From contig NZ_SPQP01000007.1 in NCBI RefSeq assembly GCF_004571075.1, positions 62,001-126,000 of the forward strand: DNA of 64,000 nt. The letters are read 5' to 3'. Shown here piece by piece: positions 27,127 to 38,354 of this stretch. The notes beneath the pieces were generated by a model, which saw only the letters and a list, made by a program, of their open reading frames with translations, searched no databases and was not told the origin of the DNA. Numbering within the stretch: the first letter of the stretch is position 1; each line of letters begins with the position of its first letter. Origin of the DNA: Blastococcus sp. TF02A-35 (GTDB lineage Bacteria; Actinomycetota; Actinomycetes; Mycobacteriales; Geodermatophilaceae). The translations under genes were made by a program, and so were the position numbers.

Positions 27127-28085
27127 GCGCCCTCCTCCGAGCCTGCCGCCGCCCGCTTGCGGCGCTTGCCCTCGTGCATGGCCTGGACCCGGGCCACCGG
27201 GATGGTGTGCCCCTCGGCGACCAGCTCCGCCGGCAGCGGCTGCGGCTCCGGGAGCGCCTCCGCCCACGGGTCGCGGTCGCCCAGCAGCCCGGCCGCCGTC
27301 GCCACCGTGAAGTCCCCGGGCCGGACGTCGTCGAGGTCGTCCCAGGCCACGGGGAACGAGACCGGCAGCCCGGGGCGGATGCGCGGGCTGTAGGCCGCCA
27401 CGACCGTCCCCTGGCCCGAGCGGGTGGAGTCCACGAAGACCCGGCCGCCGCGGTCCTCCAGCAGGTAGGCGGTGGTCGCCAGCTCCGGGCCCAGCGCCGC
27501 GGTCCGCGCCGCCAGCGCACGGGTGGCGGCGGCGACGTCCTCCACCGGCGAGCCCTGCACCGGGACGACCACGTGCAGCCCCTTCGAGCCGCTCGTCTTC
27601 ACCGCGCCGGACAGCCCGCTGCCCTCCAGGGCCTGCCGGACCAGCCGTGCGGTGGCCACGACGACGGCGAAGTCCGCCCCGTCCGGCGGGTCGAGGTCGA
27701 GCACCAGGCCCGTCGGCTCGTGCGAGCCGGCCCGCAGGAACGGCACGTGCAGCTCGACGGCGCGCTGGTTGCCCAGCCACAGCAGCGTCCGCCGGTCGTC
27801 GCAGAGCACCTGGTGGATCTCCCGGTGCGAGCCCTCGGACCACACCGGCACCGTGCGGACCCAGTCCGGGGCGCCCTTGCTGACGTTGCGCTGCATGAAC
27901 GGCGCCTGCCCCGGGCGCACCCGCTTCACCGACAGCGGCCGGCCGGCCAGCAGCGGGACGAGCCGGTCGGCCACGGCGTCGAAGTGGTCGACCAGCGCGC
28001 GCTTCGGGACCCCCAGGCCGTCGCCCAGGGGCGCGTCCAGGCTGCTCAGCGCGACGCCGTCGCGTTCCTCGTCCACGCGGCTCAC
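27123..28085 (-). CDS. Standalone LigD-type DNA polymerase domain
   Basis: 320 residues, GTG start. Archaeo-eukaryotic-primase-type polymerase domain of LigD (NHEJ): VKRVRPGQAPFMQRNVSKG, LVLDLDPPDGADF (metal-binding Asp pair), KTSGSKGLHVVVPV and the third acid in RGGRVFVDSTRSGQGT. Adds nucleotides/ribonucleotides at broken DNA ends in non-homologous end joining. No ligase, nuclease or Ku gene is in the window, so this is a separate Pol protein as in many actinobacteria. Coupled to the DUF6461 gene. Confidence 0.93.
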   Translation of the reverse strand: MSRVDEERDGVALSSLDAPLGDGLGVPKRALVDHFDAVADRLVPLLAGRPLSVKRVRPGQAPFMQRNVSKGAPDWVRTVPVWSEGSHREIHQVLCDDRRTLLWLGNQRAVELHVPFLRAGSHEPTGLVLDLDPPDGADFAVVVATARLVRQALEGSGLSGAVKTSGSKGLHVVVPVQGSPVEDVAAATRALAARTAALGPELATTAYLLEDRGGRVFVDSTRSGQGTVVAAYSPRIRPGLPVSFPVAWDDLDDVRPGDFTVATAAGLLGDRDPWAEALPEPQPLPAELVAEGHTIPVARVQAMHEGKRRKRAAAGSEEGA

Positions 28086-28126
28086 CGTGCCGGGCGGGCC
28101 CGCCCCGGGCAACCGGGGCCACCCGT

Positions 28127-28870
28127 TCAGATGTCGTAGACCGCCTTGGCACGCACCAGCTCGGTCTCGGGGAACACCGAGCTGGCGGCGAAGAGCTGGC
28201 CGATGTGGTCGACCCAGGCCGGGATGTGGGTGAGCAGCAGCCGCCCCACGCCCGCCGCCGCCGCGTGCTCGGCCGCCTGCCTGCCCGTCAGGTGCAGACC
28301 GGGCGGCTGGTCGCGGTCGTTGTCCGGGTGGGCGGCCTCGGCCAGCAGCACGTCGGCCCCCCGCGCCAGCTCCACGACCCGCTCGCTGGGGCCGGTGTCG
28401 CCGGTGTAGACCAGCGACCGGCCGCCGGCGGTCAGCCGGATCGCGTAGCACTCGATGGGGTGCGCCGTGCGCGCCAGCTGCACCTCGAACGGGCCGATCT
28501 GCAGGGCGCCGGGCCCGACCGGGACGAAGTCGAAGACGTCGGTCAGCCCCTCGCCGTCCATGTCGTAGGCCAGGGCCAGCCGCCGCTCGGCGCCGACCGG
28601 CGCGTACAGCGGCACGAGCGAGCCGGAGGACCGCTTGGAGTACCGGTGCCAGACGACGAACGGGGCGACGTCGAGGCAGTGGTCGGCGTGCAGGTGGGAC
28701 AGGAAGACCGCGTCCACCGACCCGGGGTCGACCAGGCCCTGGAGGGCACCGAAGGCGCCGCTGCCCAGGTCCAGCAGCAGCCGGAAGCCCTCGTGCTCGA
28801 CCAGGTAGCTGGAGGCCGGTGAGTCCGGCCCGGGCCCGCTGCCGCAACAGCCGATGACGGTCAGCCTCAA
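28127..28870 (-). CDS. MBL-fold metal-dependent hydrolase (RNase Z-like)
   Basis: 247 residues. Metal motif [12 protein letters not shown] (HxHxDH), later ligands in [20 protein letters not shown] and LLLTHIPAW. Start is TTG at 28870, overlapping the murI stop (TTGA), consistent with coupling. Related proteins include tRNase Z and cyclic-nucleotide phosphodiesterases; the murI-MBL order is conserved in actinobacteria, but the substrate is not established. Confidence 0.88.
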   Translation of the reverse strand: MRLTVIGCCGSGPGPDSPASSYLVEHEGFRLLLDLGSGAFGALQGLVDPGSVDAVFLSHLHADHCLDVAPFVVWHRYSKRSSGSLVPLYAPVGAERRLALAYDMDGEGLTDVFDFVPVGPGALQIGPFEVQLARTAHPIECYAIRLTAGGRSLVYTGDTGPSERVVELARGADVLLAEAAHPDNDRDQPPGLHLTGRQAAEHAAAAGVGRLLLTHIPAWVDHIGQLFAASSVFPETELVRAKAVYDI

Positions 28871-29691
28871 GCGGCGCCCACCGTCCCGGCGCGCAGGACC
28901 GCGCCGACCTCGGGGCCCAGGAACCGGCGGCCCAGCCGGGCGAACGGCTCGGGGTCACCGGTGGCGAGGAAGGCGTGCCGCGGCGGCGGCGCGTCCTCGC
29001 CGCGGAGCAGGTCGGCCCGCGTGAGCACCCGGTAGACGTCCTTTGCGGTCTCCTCGGCGCTGGACACCAGTGTGACGTCCTCCCCCATCACCAGCGAGAT
29101 GACGCCGGTCAGCAGCGGGTAGTGCGTGCAGCCGAGGACGACGGTGTCGACCCCGGCCGCCAGCAGCGGGTCGAGGTAGGACTGCGCCAGCCCCACGAGC
29201 TGCCGGCCGCTGGTGACGCCGCGCTCGACGAAGTCCACGAAGCTCGGGCAGGCCGCGGAGGTCACCGTGATGCCGGGGGCGGCGGCGAAGGCGTCGTCGT
29301 AGGCACCGCTGGTGACCGTGGCCTGGGTGCCGATGACCCCGATCCGGCCGTTGCGGGTCGCCGAGATCGCCCGGCGCGCGGCGGGCAGCACGACCTCGAC
29401 GACGGGCACGTCGTAGCGCTCGCGGGCGTCCCGGAGGGAGGCGGCGCTGGCGGAGTTGCAGGCGACCACGAGCATCTTCACGCCGTCGGCGACGAGGTCG
29501 TCCATGACCGCGAGGGAGTGCCGCCGCACCTCGGCGATGGGCAGCGGGCCGTACGGCCCGTTGGCGGTGTCACCGATGTAGCGGACCGCCTCGCCGGGCA
29601 GCTGGTCGAGCACCGCCCGGGCGACGGTCAGCCCACCGACCCCCGAGTCGAAGATGCCGATCGGCGCGTCGGCTCCTGGCTGCGTCCCCAT
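28867..29691 (-). CDS. murI: Glutamate racemase
   Basis: 274 residues. Makes D-glutamate for peptidoglycan. [15 protein letters not shown] at the N-terminus, catalytic Cys78 in VVACNSAS and the second catalytic Cys in [14 protein letters not shown] chosen directly before [13 protein letters not shown]; an upstream in-frame start is less likely. Followed immediately by the MBL hydrolase gene. Confidence 0.95.
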   Translation of the reverse strand: MGTQPGADAPIGIFDSGVGGLTVARAVLDQLPGEAVRYIGDTANGPYGPLPIAEVRRHSLAVMDDLVADGVKMLVVACNSASAASLRDARERYDVPVVEVVLPAARRAISATRNGRIGVIGTQATVTSGAYDDAFAAAPGITVTSAACPSFVDFVERGVTSGRQLVGLAQSYLDPLLAAGVDTVVLGCTHYPLLTGVISLVMGEDVTLVSSAEETAKDVYRVLTRADLLRGEDAPPPRHAFLATGDPEPFARLGRRFLGPEVGAVLRAGTVGAA

Positions 29692-29717
29692 GTCGCCGGT
29701 CAGGCTAGCCCGCACTG

Positions 29718-29750
29718 GTGACGTGCTGGGACGGCCGCCCTCCAGGGCCC
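29718..29750. repeat. Dispersed intergenic repeat, copy A
   Basis: 33 bases beginning GTGACGTGCTGGGACGGCC. About 29 of the first 31 bases match 42456-42486. Located between murI and cysM, both on the minus strand. Confidence 0.55.
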
Positions 29751-29790
29751 CGCGGCGAGCGCGCGACCCGTGGGGGGAAGGTCGGTCCTC

Positions 29791-31182
<1,392 letters not shown>

Positions 31183-31190
31183 TCACCCGC

Positions 31191-31676
31191 TCAGTCGTAG
31201 ACGACGGTCGTCGGCGAGTGCCCGAACAGGTGGGTCTCGACGATCTCGACCTCCTCCTCCGACACCTCCCCGTCGACGATGCGGTAGCTGCGGAACTCGA
31301 CCTCGTCGTCGGCCAGGCCGGTTCGCGGGCCGTGGTGCCGGGTGGAGACGAGGACGTAGTGGGTGCGCGGGTCCGCGGCGGGGCCGGAGGCGTAACCGAT
31401 GTCGGTCCGCGACGGGTAGGCCTCGGTGGCGGTGTGCGAGTGGTAGACGACGACGGCCCACTCGTCCCGGTCGTCGAGGTCGCGGTACAGCCTCAGCAGG
31501 TCCGCGGTGTCGAACTCGTAGAACGTCGGCGACCGCGCCGCGTTGAGCATCGGGACGACGCGCTCGGGACGGTTGGTCCCCTCGGGGCCGGCGACGACGC
31601 CACAGGCCTCGTCCGGGTGGTCCTCCCGGGCGTGGGCCACGATGGCGTCGTAGGTCGCGCGGGCGATGCGCAGCAC
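31191..31676 (-). CDS. mec: Mec/JAMM metalloprotease (CysO-Cys hydrolase)
   Basis: 161 residues, GTG start. M67/JAMM motif: E23 in DEACGVVAG, H79 and H81 in VVYHSHTATEAYPSRTD with S89 and D92. In actinobacteria it removes cysteine from the CysO C-terminus, releasing free Cys. Lies upstream of cysO and cysM with a 123-base gap. With a CysO that ends in Cys, this enzyme should also mature the carrier. Confidence 0.92.
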   Translation of the reverse strand: MLRIARATYDAIVAHAREDHPDEACGVVAGPEGTNRPERVVPMLNAARSPTFYEFDTADLLRLYRDLDDRDEWAVVVYHSHTATEAYPSRTDIGYASGPAADPRTHYVLVSTRHHGPRTGLADDEVEFRSYRIVDGEVSEEEVEIVETHLFGHSPTTVVYD

Positions 31677-31701
31677 GGGGGCAGTCTATGCGCGCGCCGT
31701 C

Positions 31702-31754
31702 GGCCCCCTGCAGGGTCCCGTCCCGGGGCCGCGAGGGGCGGGCGGCAGGGGGCC
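31702..31754. repeat. Inverted repeat in divergent promoter region
   Basis: Ten-base arms GGCCCCCTGC (31702-31711) and GCAGGGGGCC (31745-31754) around a GC-rich 33-base centre. It sits between the divergent mec and small membrane-protein genes, so it is either an operator or a dispersed repeat rather than a terminator. Confidence 0.4.
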
Positions 31755-31777
31755 CTCCATCGGATACGGTCGCCGTC

Positions 31778-32131
31778 GTGCTGGTCCCCTCGCTGCTCGT
31801 CGCCGGTGTCGTGCTGTTGGCGCTGCCGGCTCTCGTGCTGGGCGGGCGCGGGCTGTTCCGGCACCGCGGCTACAGCGCCGCCGAGCCCGGCGACCGGGCC
31901 TCGGTCGTCGTGATCGTCGTGCTCCGGGTGCTGCTCCTGCTGCTGCTCGTCAGCGTCTCCGCCGTGGTGCTGCTGTCCACGGTCGGCGCGATCGTCGTCG
32001 ACGTCGAGCTGCACGGCATGGTCTACGTGCTGTTCGGCCTGGACGTGCTCGTGGCCGCGACGGTGCTGCTCACCTTCGGCCGGCGCGACCGGCGGCCAGC
32101 GCGTCGACGAGCGAGCCCTGCACGGCGGTGA
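31778..32131 (+). CDS. Three-helix membrane protein
   Basis: 117 residues from a GTG start. Hydrophobic segments LLVAGVVLLALPALVLGG, VVVIVVLRVLLLLLLVSVSA and [17 protein letters not shown]. Basic C-terminal tail ([16 protein letters not shown]). Its 3' end overlaps the DUF2017 gene on the other strand by 62 bases. No family recognised; real because of the clean membrane pattern and divergent spacing from mec. Confidence 0.55.
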   Translation: MLVPSLLVAGVVLLALPALVLGGRGLFRHRGYSAAEPGDRASVVVIVVLRVLLLLLLVSVSAVVLLSTVGAIVVDVELHGMVYVLFGLDVLVAATVLLTFGRRDRRPARRRASPARR

Positions 32132-32567
32132 GCCAGTAGTAGACCGCCAGCTGGTGGTCGGTCTCGTCGACGATCTCCTCCGGCGGCTCGGAGTCCTCGG
32201 TGATGTCCAGCCGCGTGCCGAGCGCGAGCCGGAGGTCGTTGCTCGTGCGCAGCCAGGCGCCGGCCTGCTCCGCGTCCAGCCGGACCTCCCCGCCCTCGGC
32301 GGGGAGGGTCGCCCGCACCGTGGCCAGGTCGTCGGCCTTGCCCCCGCGCAGCGACTCCTCGGTCAGCTCGCGGTAGTCGTCGGCCATCGCGCGGTCGGAG
32401 CGGTGCCCCGGCGGGAAGAGCCGCTCCAGCACCGGGTCCCCGGCGACGTCGTCGGTCTCGGCGGCCAGGAGCTGCTCGAGCTGGTCGAGGAGCAGGCCGA
32501 CGATGCCTGCCTCGGCCCGGTCGAGCCGGGCGACGAGCTGGCCGCCACGGGCGCGGAACGGCTTCAT
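32070..32567 (-). CDS. DUF2017 protein
   Basis: 165 residues. Typical DUF2017: [20 protein letters not shown], then [20 protein letters not shown] and [20 protein letters not shown]. Always next to clpS in actinobacteria, and here coupled by a four-base ATGA overlap, so it probably works in or is regulated with ClpS-directed proteolysis; function itself unknown. Confidence 0.9.
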   Translation of the reverse strand: MKPFRARGGQLVARLDRAEAGIVGLLLDQLEQLLAAETDDVAGDPVLERLFPPGHRSDRAMADDYRELTEESLRGGKADDLATVRATLPAEGGEVRLDAEQAGAWLRTSNDLRLALGTRLDITEDSEPPEEIVDETDHQLAVYYWLTAVQGSLVDALAAGRAGRR

Positions 32568-32860
32568 GAGTCCTTCTGATAGCTGGCCCACAGCCCGTAG
32601 GCGTGCAGCCGGCTGGTGTCGTGCTCCATCCGCTCCCGGGGGCCGGAGCTCACGATCGCCCTGCCCTCGTGGTGCACCTGCAGCATGAGCTCGGTCGCCT
32701 TGGCCTCGTCGTAGCCGAACAGCTCCTGGAGCACGAAGGTCACGTAGTTCATGAGGTTGACCGGGTCGTTCCAGACGATGGTCACCCACGGACGGTCCAG
32801 GTCACCGTGCTCCTCGACGGTGGTGTCGGGCGTCCGTGTCGGCGCGAGGGGTCCGGCCAC
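32564..32860 (-). CDS. clpS: ClpS adaptor for N-end rule proteolysis
   Basis: 98 residues, GTG start. [20 protein letters not shown] is the ClpS core (the Asn-Asp and Met line the N-degron pocket), then [20 protein letters not shown] (contact with ClpC). Delivers proteins with N-terminal hydrophobic residues to ClpC-ClpP. Divergent from pncB, coupled to DUF2017. Confidence 0.95.
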   Translation of the reverse strand: MAGPLAPTRTPDTTVEEHGDLDRPWVTIVWNDPVNLMNYVTFVLQELFGYDEAKATELMLQVHHEGRAIVSSGPRERMEHDTSRLHAYGLWASYQKDS

Positions 32861-32919
32861 GGGTCCACCTTAGAGCGCGGGTCTGCCCCCGCGCGCCCGC
32901 CCGCCTACGCTCCGGTGCC

Positions 32920-34203
32920 ATGCCGACGGCTTCCGCGCTGTTCACCGACCGCTACGAGCTGACCATGCTCGCCGCTGCCCTCGCCGACGGCACCGCCGAC
33001 CGCGACTGCGTCTTCGAGGTGTTCGCCCGCCGCCTGCCGCACGGCCGCCGGTACGGCGTCCTCGCCGGCACCGGCCGGCTGCTGGAGGCCCTCCCCCGCT
33101 TCCGCTTCGGGACCGACGAGCTCGCGACGCTGCGGGAGCAGGGGCTCAGCGACGAGCGGCTGCTGGACTGGCTGGCCGGGTTCCGCTTCTCCGGCGACAT
33201 CGACGGCTACGCCGAGGGCGACCTCTACTTCCCCGGCTCCCCGGTGCTCACCGTGCGCGCGTCCTTCGCCGAGGGCGTGCTGCTGGAGACCCTCGCGCTG
33301 TCGATCCTCAACCACGACTCGGCGATCGCCTCCGCCGCGGCCCGCATGGTCGCCGCGGCCTGCGAGCGCCCCTGCATCGAGATGGGCTCCCGCCGCACCC
33401 ACGAGGAGGCCGCCGTCGCCGCCGCCCGGGCCGCGCACCTGGTCGGCTTCACCGCCAGCTCCAACCTCGAGGCGGGCCGGCGCTACGGGGTCCCGACCAC
33501 CGGCACCAGCGCGCACGCGTTCACGCTGCTGCACGACGACGAGCGGTCGGCCTTCCGGGCGCAGGTGGAGGCCCTGGGGGTCGGCACGACGCTGCTCGTG
33601 GACACCTACGACGTCGAGCAGGGCATCCGCACCGCCGTCGAGGTGGCCGGGCCCGAGCTGGGCGGCATCCGGCTGGACTCCGGCGACCTGCCCACGCTCG
33701 CCACGCGGGCCCGCCAGCTCCTCGACGAGCTCGGCGCCACGACGACGCGGGTGATCGTCACCAGCGACCTCGACGAGTACGCCATCGCCGGTCTCATGGC
33801 GGCCCCGGTCGACGGCTACGGGGTCGGCACCTCGCTGGTCACCGGCTCCGGGGCGCCGACGGCCGGCATGGTCTACAAGCTGGTCGAGCGCGACGGCGTC
33901 CCGGTCGCGAAGCGGTCCGAGGGCAAGAACTCCGTCGGCGGCCGGAAGCACGCGGTGCGCCGGCACGGCGCCGACGGCACCGCGACCGCCGAGGTGGTCA
34001 GCAGCGCGCCGGTCCGGCCCCGGGACGGCGACCGCGACCTCCTGGTCCCCCTCGTGCGCGGCGGGCAGCCGTGCGACGACGTCACCCCCGCCGACGCCCT
34101 GCGCCGGGCGCGGGAGCACCACGCGCGGGTACGGGAGGCGCTGCCGGCCGAGGGCTGGGCGCTCTCCCGTGGCGAGCCCGCGCTCGAGACCCTGACCGCC
34201 TGA
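32920..34203 (+). CDS. pncB: Nicotinate phosphoribosyltransferase
   Basis: 427 residues. Converts nicotinate plus PRPP to NaMN in NAD salvage. LFTDRYELTMLAAAL (N-terminal signature), EMGSRRTHEEAA (with the expected active-site region), GTSAHAFTLLH (phospho-His site), GGIRLDSGDLP and VTSDLDEYAI. ATG chosen at MPTASALFTD. Followed 17 bases later by pncA, giving a two-step nicotinamide-to-NaMN operon. Confidence 0.95.
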   Translation: MPTASALFTDRYELTMLAAALADGTADRDCVFEVFARRLPHGRRYGVLAGTGRLLEALPRFRFGTDELATLREQGLSDERLLDWLAGFRFSGDIDGYAEGDLYFPGSPVLTVRASFAEGVLLETLALSILNHDSAIASAAARMVAAACERPCIEMGSRRTHEEAAVAAARAAHLVGFTASSNLEAGRRYGVPTTGTSAHAFTLLHDDERSAFRAQVEALGVGTTLLVDTYDVEQGIRTAVEVAGPELGGIRLDSGDLPTLATRARQLLDELGATTTRVIVTSDLDEYAIAGLMAAPVDGYGVGTSLVTGSGAPTAGMVYKLVERDGVPVAKRSEGKNSVGGRKHAVRRHGADGTATAEVVSSAPVRPRDGDRDLLVPLVRGGQPCDDVTPADALRRAREHHARVREALPAEGWALSRGEPALETLTA

Positions 34204-34220
34204 CCCCCGGAGGAGGACCG

Positions 34221-34787
34221 ATGACCCGCGCACTGGTCGTCGTCGACGTGCAGAACGACTTCTGCGAGGGCGGCAGCCTCGCCGTCGCCGGTGGGGCCGC
34301 GGTGGCCGCCGCCGTCACCGAGCACGTCCGGACGGCGGGCTACGACCACGTCGTCGCCACCCGGGACCACCACGTGGACCCCGGCCACCACTTCGCCGAC
34401 TCCCCCGACTTCGTCGAGACGTGGCCCGCGCACTGCGTCGTCGGCACCGGCGGGGTGGAGCTGCACCCGGCGCTGGACCGCGGGCCGATCGAGGCGGTGT
34501 TCGACAAGGGCGAGTACGCCGCCGCCTACTCCGGCTTCGAGGGCGCGGCCGGCGGCACCGGGCTGGCCGACTGGCTCCGGGAGCGCGGCGTGGACGCCGT
34601 CGACGTCGTCGGCATCGCGACCGACCACTGCGTGCGGGCCACCGCGCTCGACGCCGTCGCCGCGGGGTTCGCGACCCGGGTCCTGCTGCCCCTCACCGCC
34701 GGGGTCGCCGAGGGCACCGTCGAGGCCGCCCTGGAGCAGCTGCGCACCGCCGGCGTGGAGCTGGAGGGCTCGGTCCTCCGGCCGTGA
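34221..34787 (+). CDS. pncA: Nicotinamidase (pyrazinamidase)
   Basis: 188 residues, ATG with GGAGGAGG upstream. Deaminates nicotinamide to nicotinate for PncB. Catalytic triad D9 (VVVDVQNDF), K96 (FDKGEY) and C137 (ATDHCVRAT); metal ligands D49, H51, H57 and H71, at nearly the same numbers as in the mycobacterial enzyme. Stop overlaps the next gene (GTGA). Confidence 0.95.
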   Translation: MTRALVVVDVQNDFCEGGSLAVAGGAAVAAAVTEHVRTAGYDHVVATRDHHVDPGHHFADSPDFVETWPAHCVVGTGGVELHPALDRGPIEAVFDKGEYAAAYSGFEGAAGGTGLADWLRERGVDAVDVVGIATDHCVRATALDAVAAGFATRVLLPLTAGVAEGTVEAALEQLRTAGVELEGSVLRP

Positions 34788-35146
34788 GCGCTCCGCAGCT
34801 CGACCCGCAGGAGCGTGCCCGGCTGGAGACCTGGTACCGGTCGCTGAGCGGTCGCCACGGCCGGAAGCTGCACGCTGCGGTGGGCCACGAGATCTTCCGC
34901 GGGCCGGCTCCCCGGCTCGGCCGGGCGCTGATGTGGGCCGGGGTCGTCCTCGGCGTCGCCGGCGCCGTCGTCCTGGGGGCCGCGGGGCTCGAGCGCGGGG
35001 CCGTCCTGTACCTGCTGCCGTTCGTGGGCCTCGCCGCGCTCGGGTCGTACCTGTCGTACGGCCTGGACCCCGGCTACGTGCTCACCGACGAGCTGCTCGT
35101 GGCCCTGTGGGAGGCCGACCAGCGGCTCAGCTCGCGGGGCCGGTGA
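34784..35146 (+). CDS. Two-helix membrane protein after pncA
   Basis: 120 residues, GTG start overlapping the pncA stop. A short soluble head with LDPQERARLETWYRSLSG, then two membrane helices (LMWAGVVLGVAGAVVLGAAG and LYLLPFVGLAALGSYLSYG) and an acidic helix at the end. It resembles DUF3040-type small proteins loosely; no function assigned. Its last 20 bases overlap serB on the other strand. Confidence 0.6.
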   Translation: MSAPQLDPQERARLETWYRSLSGRHGRKLHAAVGHEIFRGPAPRLGRALMWAGVVLGVAGAVVLGAAGLERGAVLYLLPFVGLAALGSYLSYGLDPGYVLTDELLVALWEADQRLSSRGR

Positions 35147-36401
35147 CGGGCACGGCGTCGAGGACCTCGTCCCGCGTGAACCCGAGGACCTGCAGGACGG
35201 CGTCCAGGTAGGGCTGGTTGAGCGCCGTGTGCGCCTGCTCCCGCACGAAGGGCTTGGCGTTGAACGCGATGCCCAGACCGGCCGTGTTGAGCATGTCGAG
35301 GTCGTTGGCGCCGTCGCCGACCGCGACCGTCTGGTCCAGCGGGATGCCGTACTGCTCGGCGAACCGCTCCAGCGCCCGCGCCTTGCCGGGCCGGTCGACG
35401 ATCTCCCCCACCAGGCCGCCGGTGAGCCGGCCGTCGACGACCTCCAGCGTGTTGGCCGCCGCGAAGTCCAGGCCCAGGCTCTCGGCGAGCGGGTCGGTGA
35501 TCTGGGTGAAGCCGCCGCTGACGATCCCGCAGCGGAACCCGAGCCGCTGCAGGGTGCGGATCAGGGTGCGGGCGCCCGGGGTGAGCACCAGGTGCTCGCG
35601 CACCTCGTCGAGCACCTCCTCCGGCAGCCCCGCGAGGACGCCGACGCGGGCCCGCAGGGACTCGGCGAAGTCCAACTCCCCGTTCATGGCCGCCGCGGTG
35701 ATCCGGGCGACCTCGGCGGCCCGGCCGGCCCGCGCGGCCAGCTCGTCGATGACCTCGCCGCGCACCAGCGTGGAGTCGACGTCGAGGACGATCAGCCGCT
35801 TGCTGCGCCGGGCCAGGCCCACCTGCTCCACGGCGATGTCGGCGCCCGTCGTCGCCGCCACCGAGGCCAGCGCGGTGCGCAGCGCCGTCGCCTCGGCACC
35901 GGAGACGGTGAGCTCGAAGCTGGTGACGGGGTAGTCCGACAGCCGGCGGATGGCGTCGATGTTGCCGCCGATCCCGGCGACCGCCCGGGCCGCCCCGGCC
36001 ACCGCCTCCGGGGGGACCGGCCGGCCGAGCACGATCACGTGGTGCGGGCGGCCGGCGGGGACCGGCGCGTCCGGGCCGCTGGCGGACTCGACGTCCACCT
36101 GGACGCCGACGGCGGCCTCGACGCCCCGGGCCAGCGTCCGCAGGTGCTCGAGCAGCTCGGCCTCGCCCAGCGGGCGGTCGGCGTCCGCGAGGGCACCGAC
36201 GACGACGCCCAGCACCAGCTGCCCGTGCACGACCACCTGCTCGATGTCGAGCACCTCCACCGCCGGCCCCTCGCCCGCCGAGAGCGCGCCGAAGAGGTGC
36301 GCGGTGACCCCCGGGCGGTCCGCCCCGGTGACGGTCAGGAGCGCCCGGACCGACGTCGTGCGGGCGTCCGGCAGCTGGCGGGGCGTGGGGTCGAGCGGCA
36401 C
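35127..36401 (-). CDS. serB: Phosphoserine phosphatase with ACT domains
   Basis: 424 residues, GTG start. Two N-terminal ACT-like regions (RALLTVTGADRPGVTAHLFG and HHVIVLGRPVPPEAVAG) bind amino-acid effectors in this family; HAD phosphatase domain ~210-415 with the nucleophile motif VLDVDSTLVRGEV, SGGFTQI, and VGDGANDLDML. Produces L-serine from O-phosphoserine, the same compound used by CysM. The tail (~400-424) is short and Ala/Pro rich. Confidence 0.94.
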   Translation of the reverse strand: MPLDPTPRQLPDARTTSVRALLTVTGADRPGVTAHLFGALSAGEGPAVEVLDIEQVVVHGQLVLGVVVGALADADRPLGEAELLEHLRTLARGVEAAVGVQVDVESASGPDAPVPAGRPHHVIVLGRPVPPEAVAGAARAVAGIGGNIDAIRRLSDYPVTSFELTVSGAEATALRTALASVAATTGADIAVEQVGLARRSKRLIVLDVDSTLVRGEVIDELAARAGRAAEVARITAAAMNGELDFAESLRARVGVLAGLPEEVLDEVREHLVLTPGARTLIRTLQRLGFRCGIVSGGFTQITDPLAESLGLDFAAANTLEVVDGRLTGGLVGEIVDRPGKARALERFAEQYGIPLDQTVAVGDGANDLDMLNTAGLGIAFNAKPFVREQAHTALNQPYLDAVLQVLGFTRDEVLDAVPVTGPAS

Positions 36402-36477
36402 GGCGCCATCGTGCCGCACCGCCGTCGGGACCCCTCCCCTGCCCCCGTGGGCGGCGGGACCCGGCCCGGGAACGGCG

Positions 36478-36510
36478 GACGCCCCGCCGGCCGATGGCCG
36501 ACGGGGCGTC
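36478..36510 (-). terminator. Hairpin downstream of ctaD
   Basis: Nine-base stem GACGCCCCG/CGGGGCGTC (36478-36486, 36502-36510) continued by a one-base mismatch and five more pairs (CGGCC/GGCCG) with a three-base loop. It lies 22 bases after the ctaD stop on the minus strand. Confidence 0.75.
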
Positions 36511-36532
36511 GCGACGAGCTGTTCGACCTGGG

Positions 36533-38290
36533 TCAGGTCGGGTCGGGGTCGTTCGGGCCCTGACGCGGGCCGGCGGTGCCGCCGAGCTCGCTGACCCCGG
36601 CGTAGGGCTTGTGCCGCTTGCCGACGTGCGCCTCGTCCTGCAGGCGCTGCAGCAGGTGCGGGTAGTGGGCCTCGAACGCCGGGCGCTCCGAACGGATCTT
36701 CGGGATCTCGACGAAGTTGTGCCGCGGCGGCGGCGAGGACGTCGCCCACTCCAGCGAGTTGCCGTGGCCCCACGGGTCGTCGCGCAGCGCGAGCTTCCCG
36801 TACTTCCAGGACTTCACCACGTTGTAGACGAACGGCACCGTGGCCGCACCCAGCACGAACGAGAAGATCGTCGAGATGGTGTGCATCGTCGTGAAGCCGT
36901 CCGTGGCCACGTAGTCCACGTACCGGCGGGGCATGCCCTCGGCACCCAGCCAGTGCTGGATGAGGAACGTGCCGTGGAAGCCGATGAAGGTCAGCCAGAA
37001 CTGGAGCTTGCCCAGGCGCTCGTCCATCATCCGGCCGCACATCTTCGGGAACCAGAAGTAGACGCCGGCGTAGGCGGCGAACACGACGGTGCCGAAGACC
37101 ACGTAGTGGAAGTGCGCCACGACGAAGTAGCTGTCGTTGACGTGGAAGTCCAGCGGCGGGCTGGCCAGGAGCACACCGGTGAGGCCACCCAGGAGGAAGG
37201 TCACCAGGAAGCCGATCGAGAACAGCATGGGCGTCTCGAAGGTCATCTGACCCCGCCACATGGTGCCGATCCAGTTGAAGAACTTGATGCCGGTCGGCAC
37301 CGCGATCAGGTAGGTCAGGAAGGCGAAGAACGGCAGCAGGACCGCGCCGGTGGCGAACATGTGGTGGGCCCACACGGCGACCGAGAGGGCGGCGATCGAC
37401 AGGGTCGCGAAGACCATGCCCTTGTAGCCGAACAGGGGCTTCCGGGCGAAGACCGGGATGATCTCGGTGACGATGCCGAAGAACGGCAGCGCGATGATGT
37501 AGACCTCGGGGTGGCCGAAGAACCAGAACAGGTGCTGCCACAGCATCGGACCACCGTTCTCGTCCGAGTAGATCAGCGCACCGAGGTGACGGTCGGCCAG
37601 CATGCCCATGATCGCGGCGGTCAGGATCGGGAACGCGAAGAGGATCAGCACGCTGGTGACCAGCGCGTTCCAGGTGAAGATCGGCATCCGGAACAGCGTC
37701 ATGCCCGGCGCGCGGAGGCAGACGATCGTGGCGATGAAGTTGACGCCGCCGAGGATCGTGCCCAGACCCGAGACGGCCAGGCCGGCGAACCACAGGTTGG
37801 CGCCCGCACCGGGGCTGTGCACCGCGTCGGACAGCGGCGCGTAGGCGTACCAGCCGAAGTCGGCGGCGCCACCGGGGGTGATGAAGCCCGAGACCGCGAT
37901 CAGGCTGCCGAAGAAGAACAGCCAGAAGGAGAAGGCGTTCAGCCGCGGGAACGCGACGTCCGGCGCACCGATCTGCAGCGGCATGATCAGGTTCGCGAAC
38001 GCGAAGAACAGCGGCGTCGCGAACATCAGCAGCATGACCGTGCCGTGCATGGTCACGAGCTGGTTGTACTGCTCCGGGGAGAGCAGCTGCAGGCCCGGAC
38101 GCCCCAGCTCACCGCGGATCAGCATGGCCATCAGCCCGCCCGCGATGAAGTACGCGAACGAGGTGGTCAGGTACATCAGACCGATGGTCTTGTGGTCGGT
38201 GGTCCGCAGCAGGTTCGAGAGCCGCGAGCCCTTCTCGACCACGTGAGCCGGGCTGGGCCGACTCACGATGGGCGCCGGTGCAATCGTCAC
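36533..38290 (-). CDS. ctaD: Cytochrome c oxidase subunit I
   Basis: 585 residues, GTG start, 12 or more membrane helices. Heme/copper ligands visible: [29 protein letters not shown] (CuB His with the cross-linked Tyr region), WAHHMFATG (CuB pair), and [15 protein letters not shown] (heme a and a3). Catalytic subunit of the aa3 oxidase, in the cytoplasmic membrane. Other oxidase subunits are not in the window, as is usual for actinobacterial ctaD. Confidence 0.96.
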   Translation of the reverse strand: MTIAPAPIVSRPSPAHVVEKGSRLSNLLRTTDHKTIGLMYLTTSFAYFIAGGLMAMLIRGELGRPGLQLLSPEQYNQLVTMHGTVMLLMFATPLFFAFANLIMPLQIGAPDVAFPRLNAFSFWLFFFGSLIAVSGFITPGGAADFGWYAYAPLSDAVHSPGAGANLWFAGLAVSGLGTILGGVNFIATIVCLRAPGMTLFRMPIFTWNALVTSVLILFAFPILTAAIMGMLADRHLGALIYSDENGGPMLWQHLFWFFGHPEVYIIALPFFGIVTEIIPVFARKPLFGYKGMVFATLSIAALSVAVWAHHMFATGAVLLPFFAFLTYLIAVPTGIKFFNWIGTMWRGQMTFETPMLFSIGFLVTFLLGGLTGVLLASPPLDFHVNDSYFVVAHFHYVVFGTVVFAAYAGVYFWFPKMCGRMMDERLGKLQFWLTFIGFHGTFLIQHWLGAEGMPRRYVDYVATDGFTTMHTISTIFSFVLGAATVPFVYNVVKSWKYGKLALRDDPWGHGNSLEWATSSPPPRHNFVEIPKIRSERPAFEAHYPHLLQRLQDEAHVGKRHKPYAGVSELGGTAGPRQGPNDPDPT

Positions 38291-38354
38291 GGCTCGCAGC
38301 TTAGACCGTGCCGGCCGAGCGCTCAGGACGGGCGGGGCGGGCGCGCCGCGCGGG

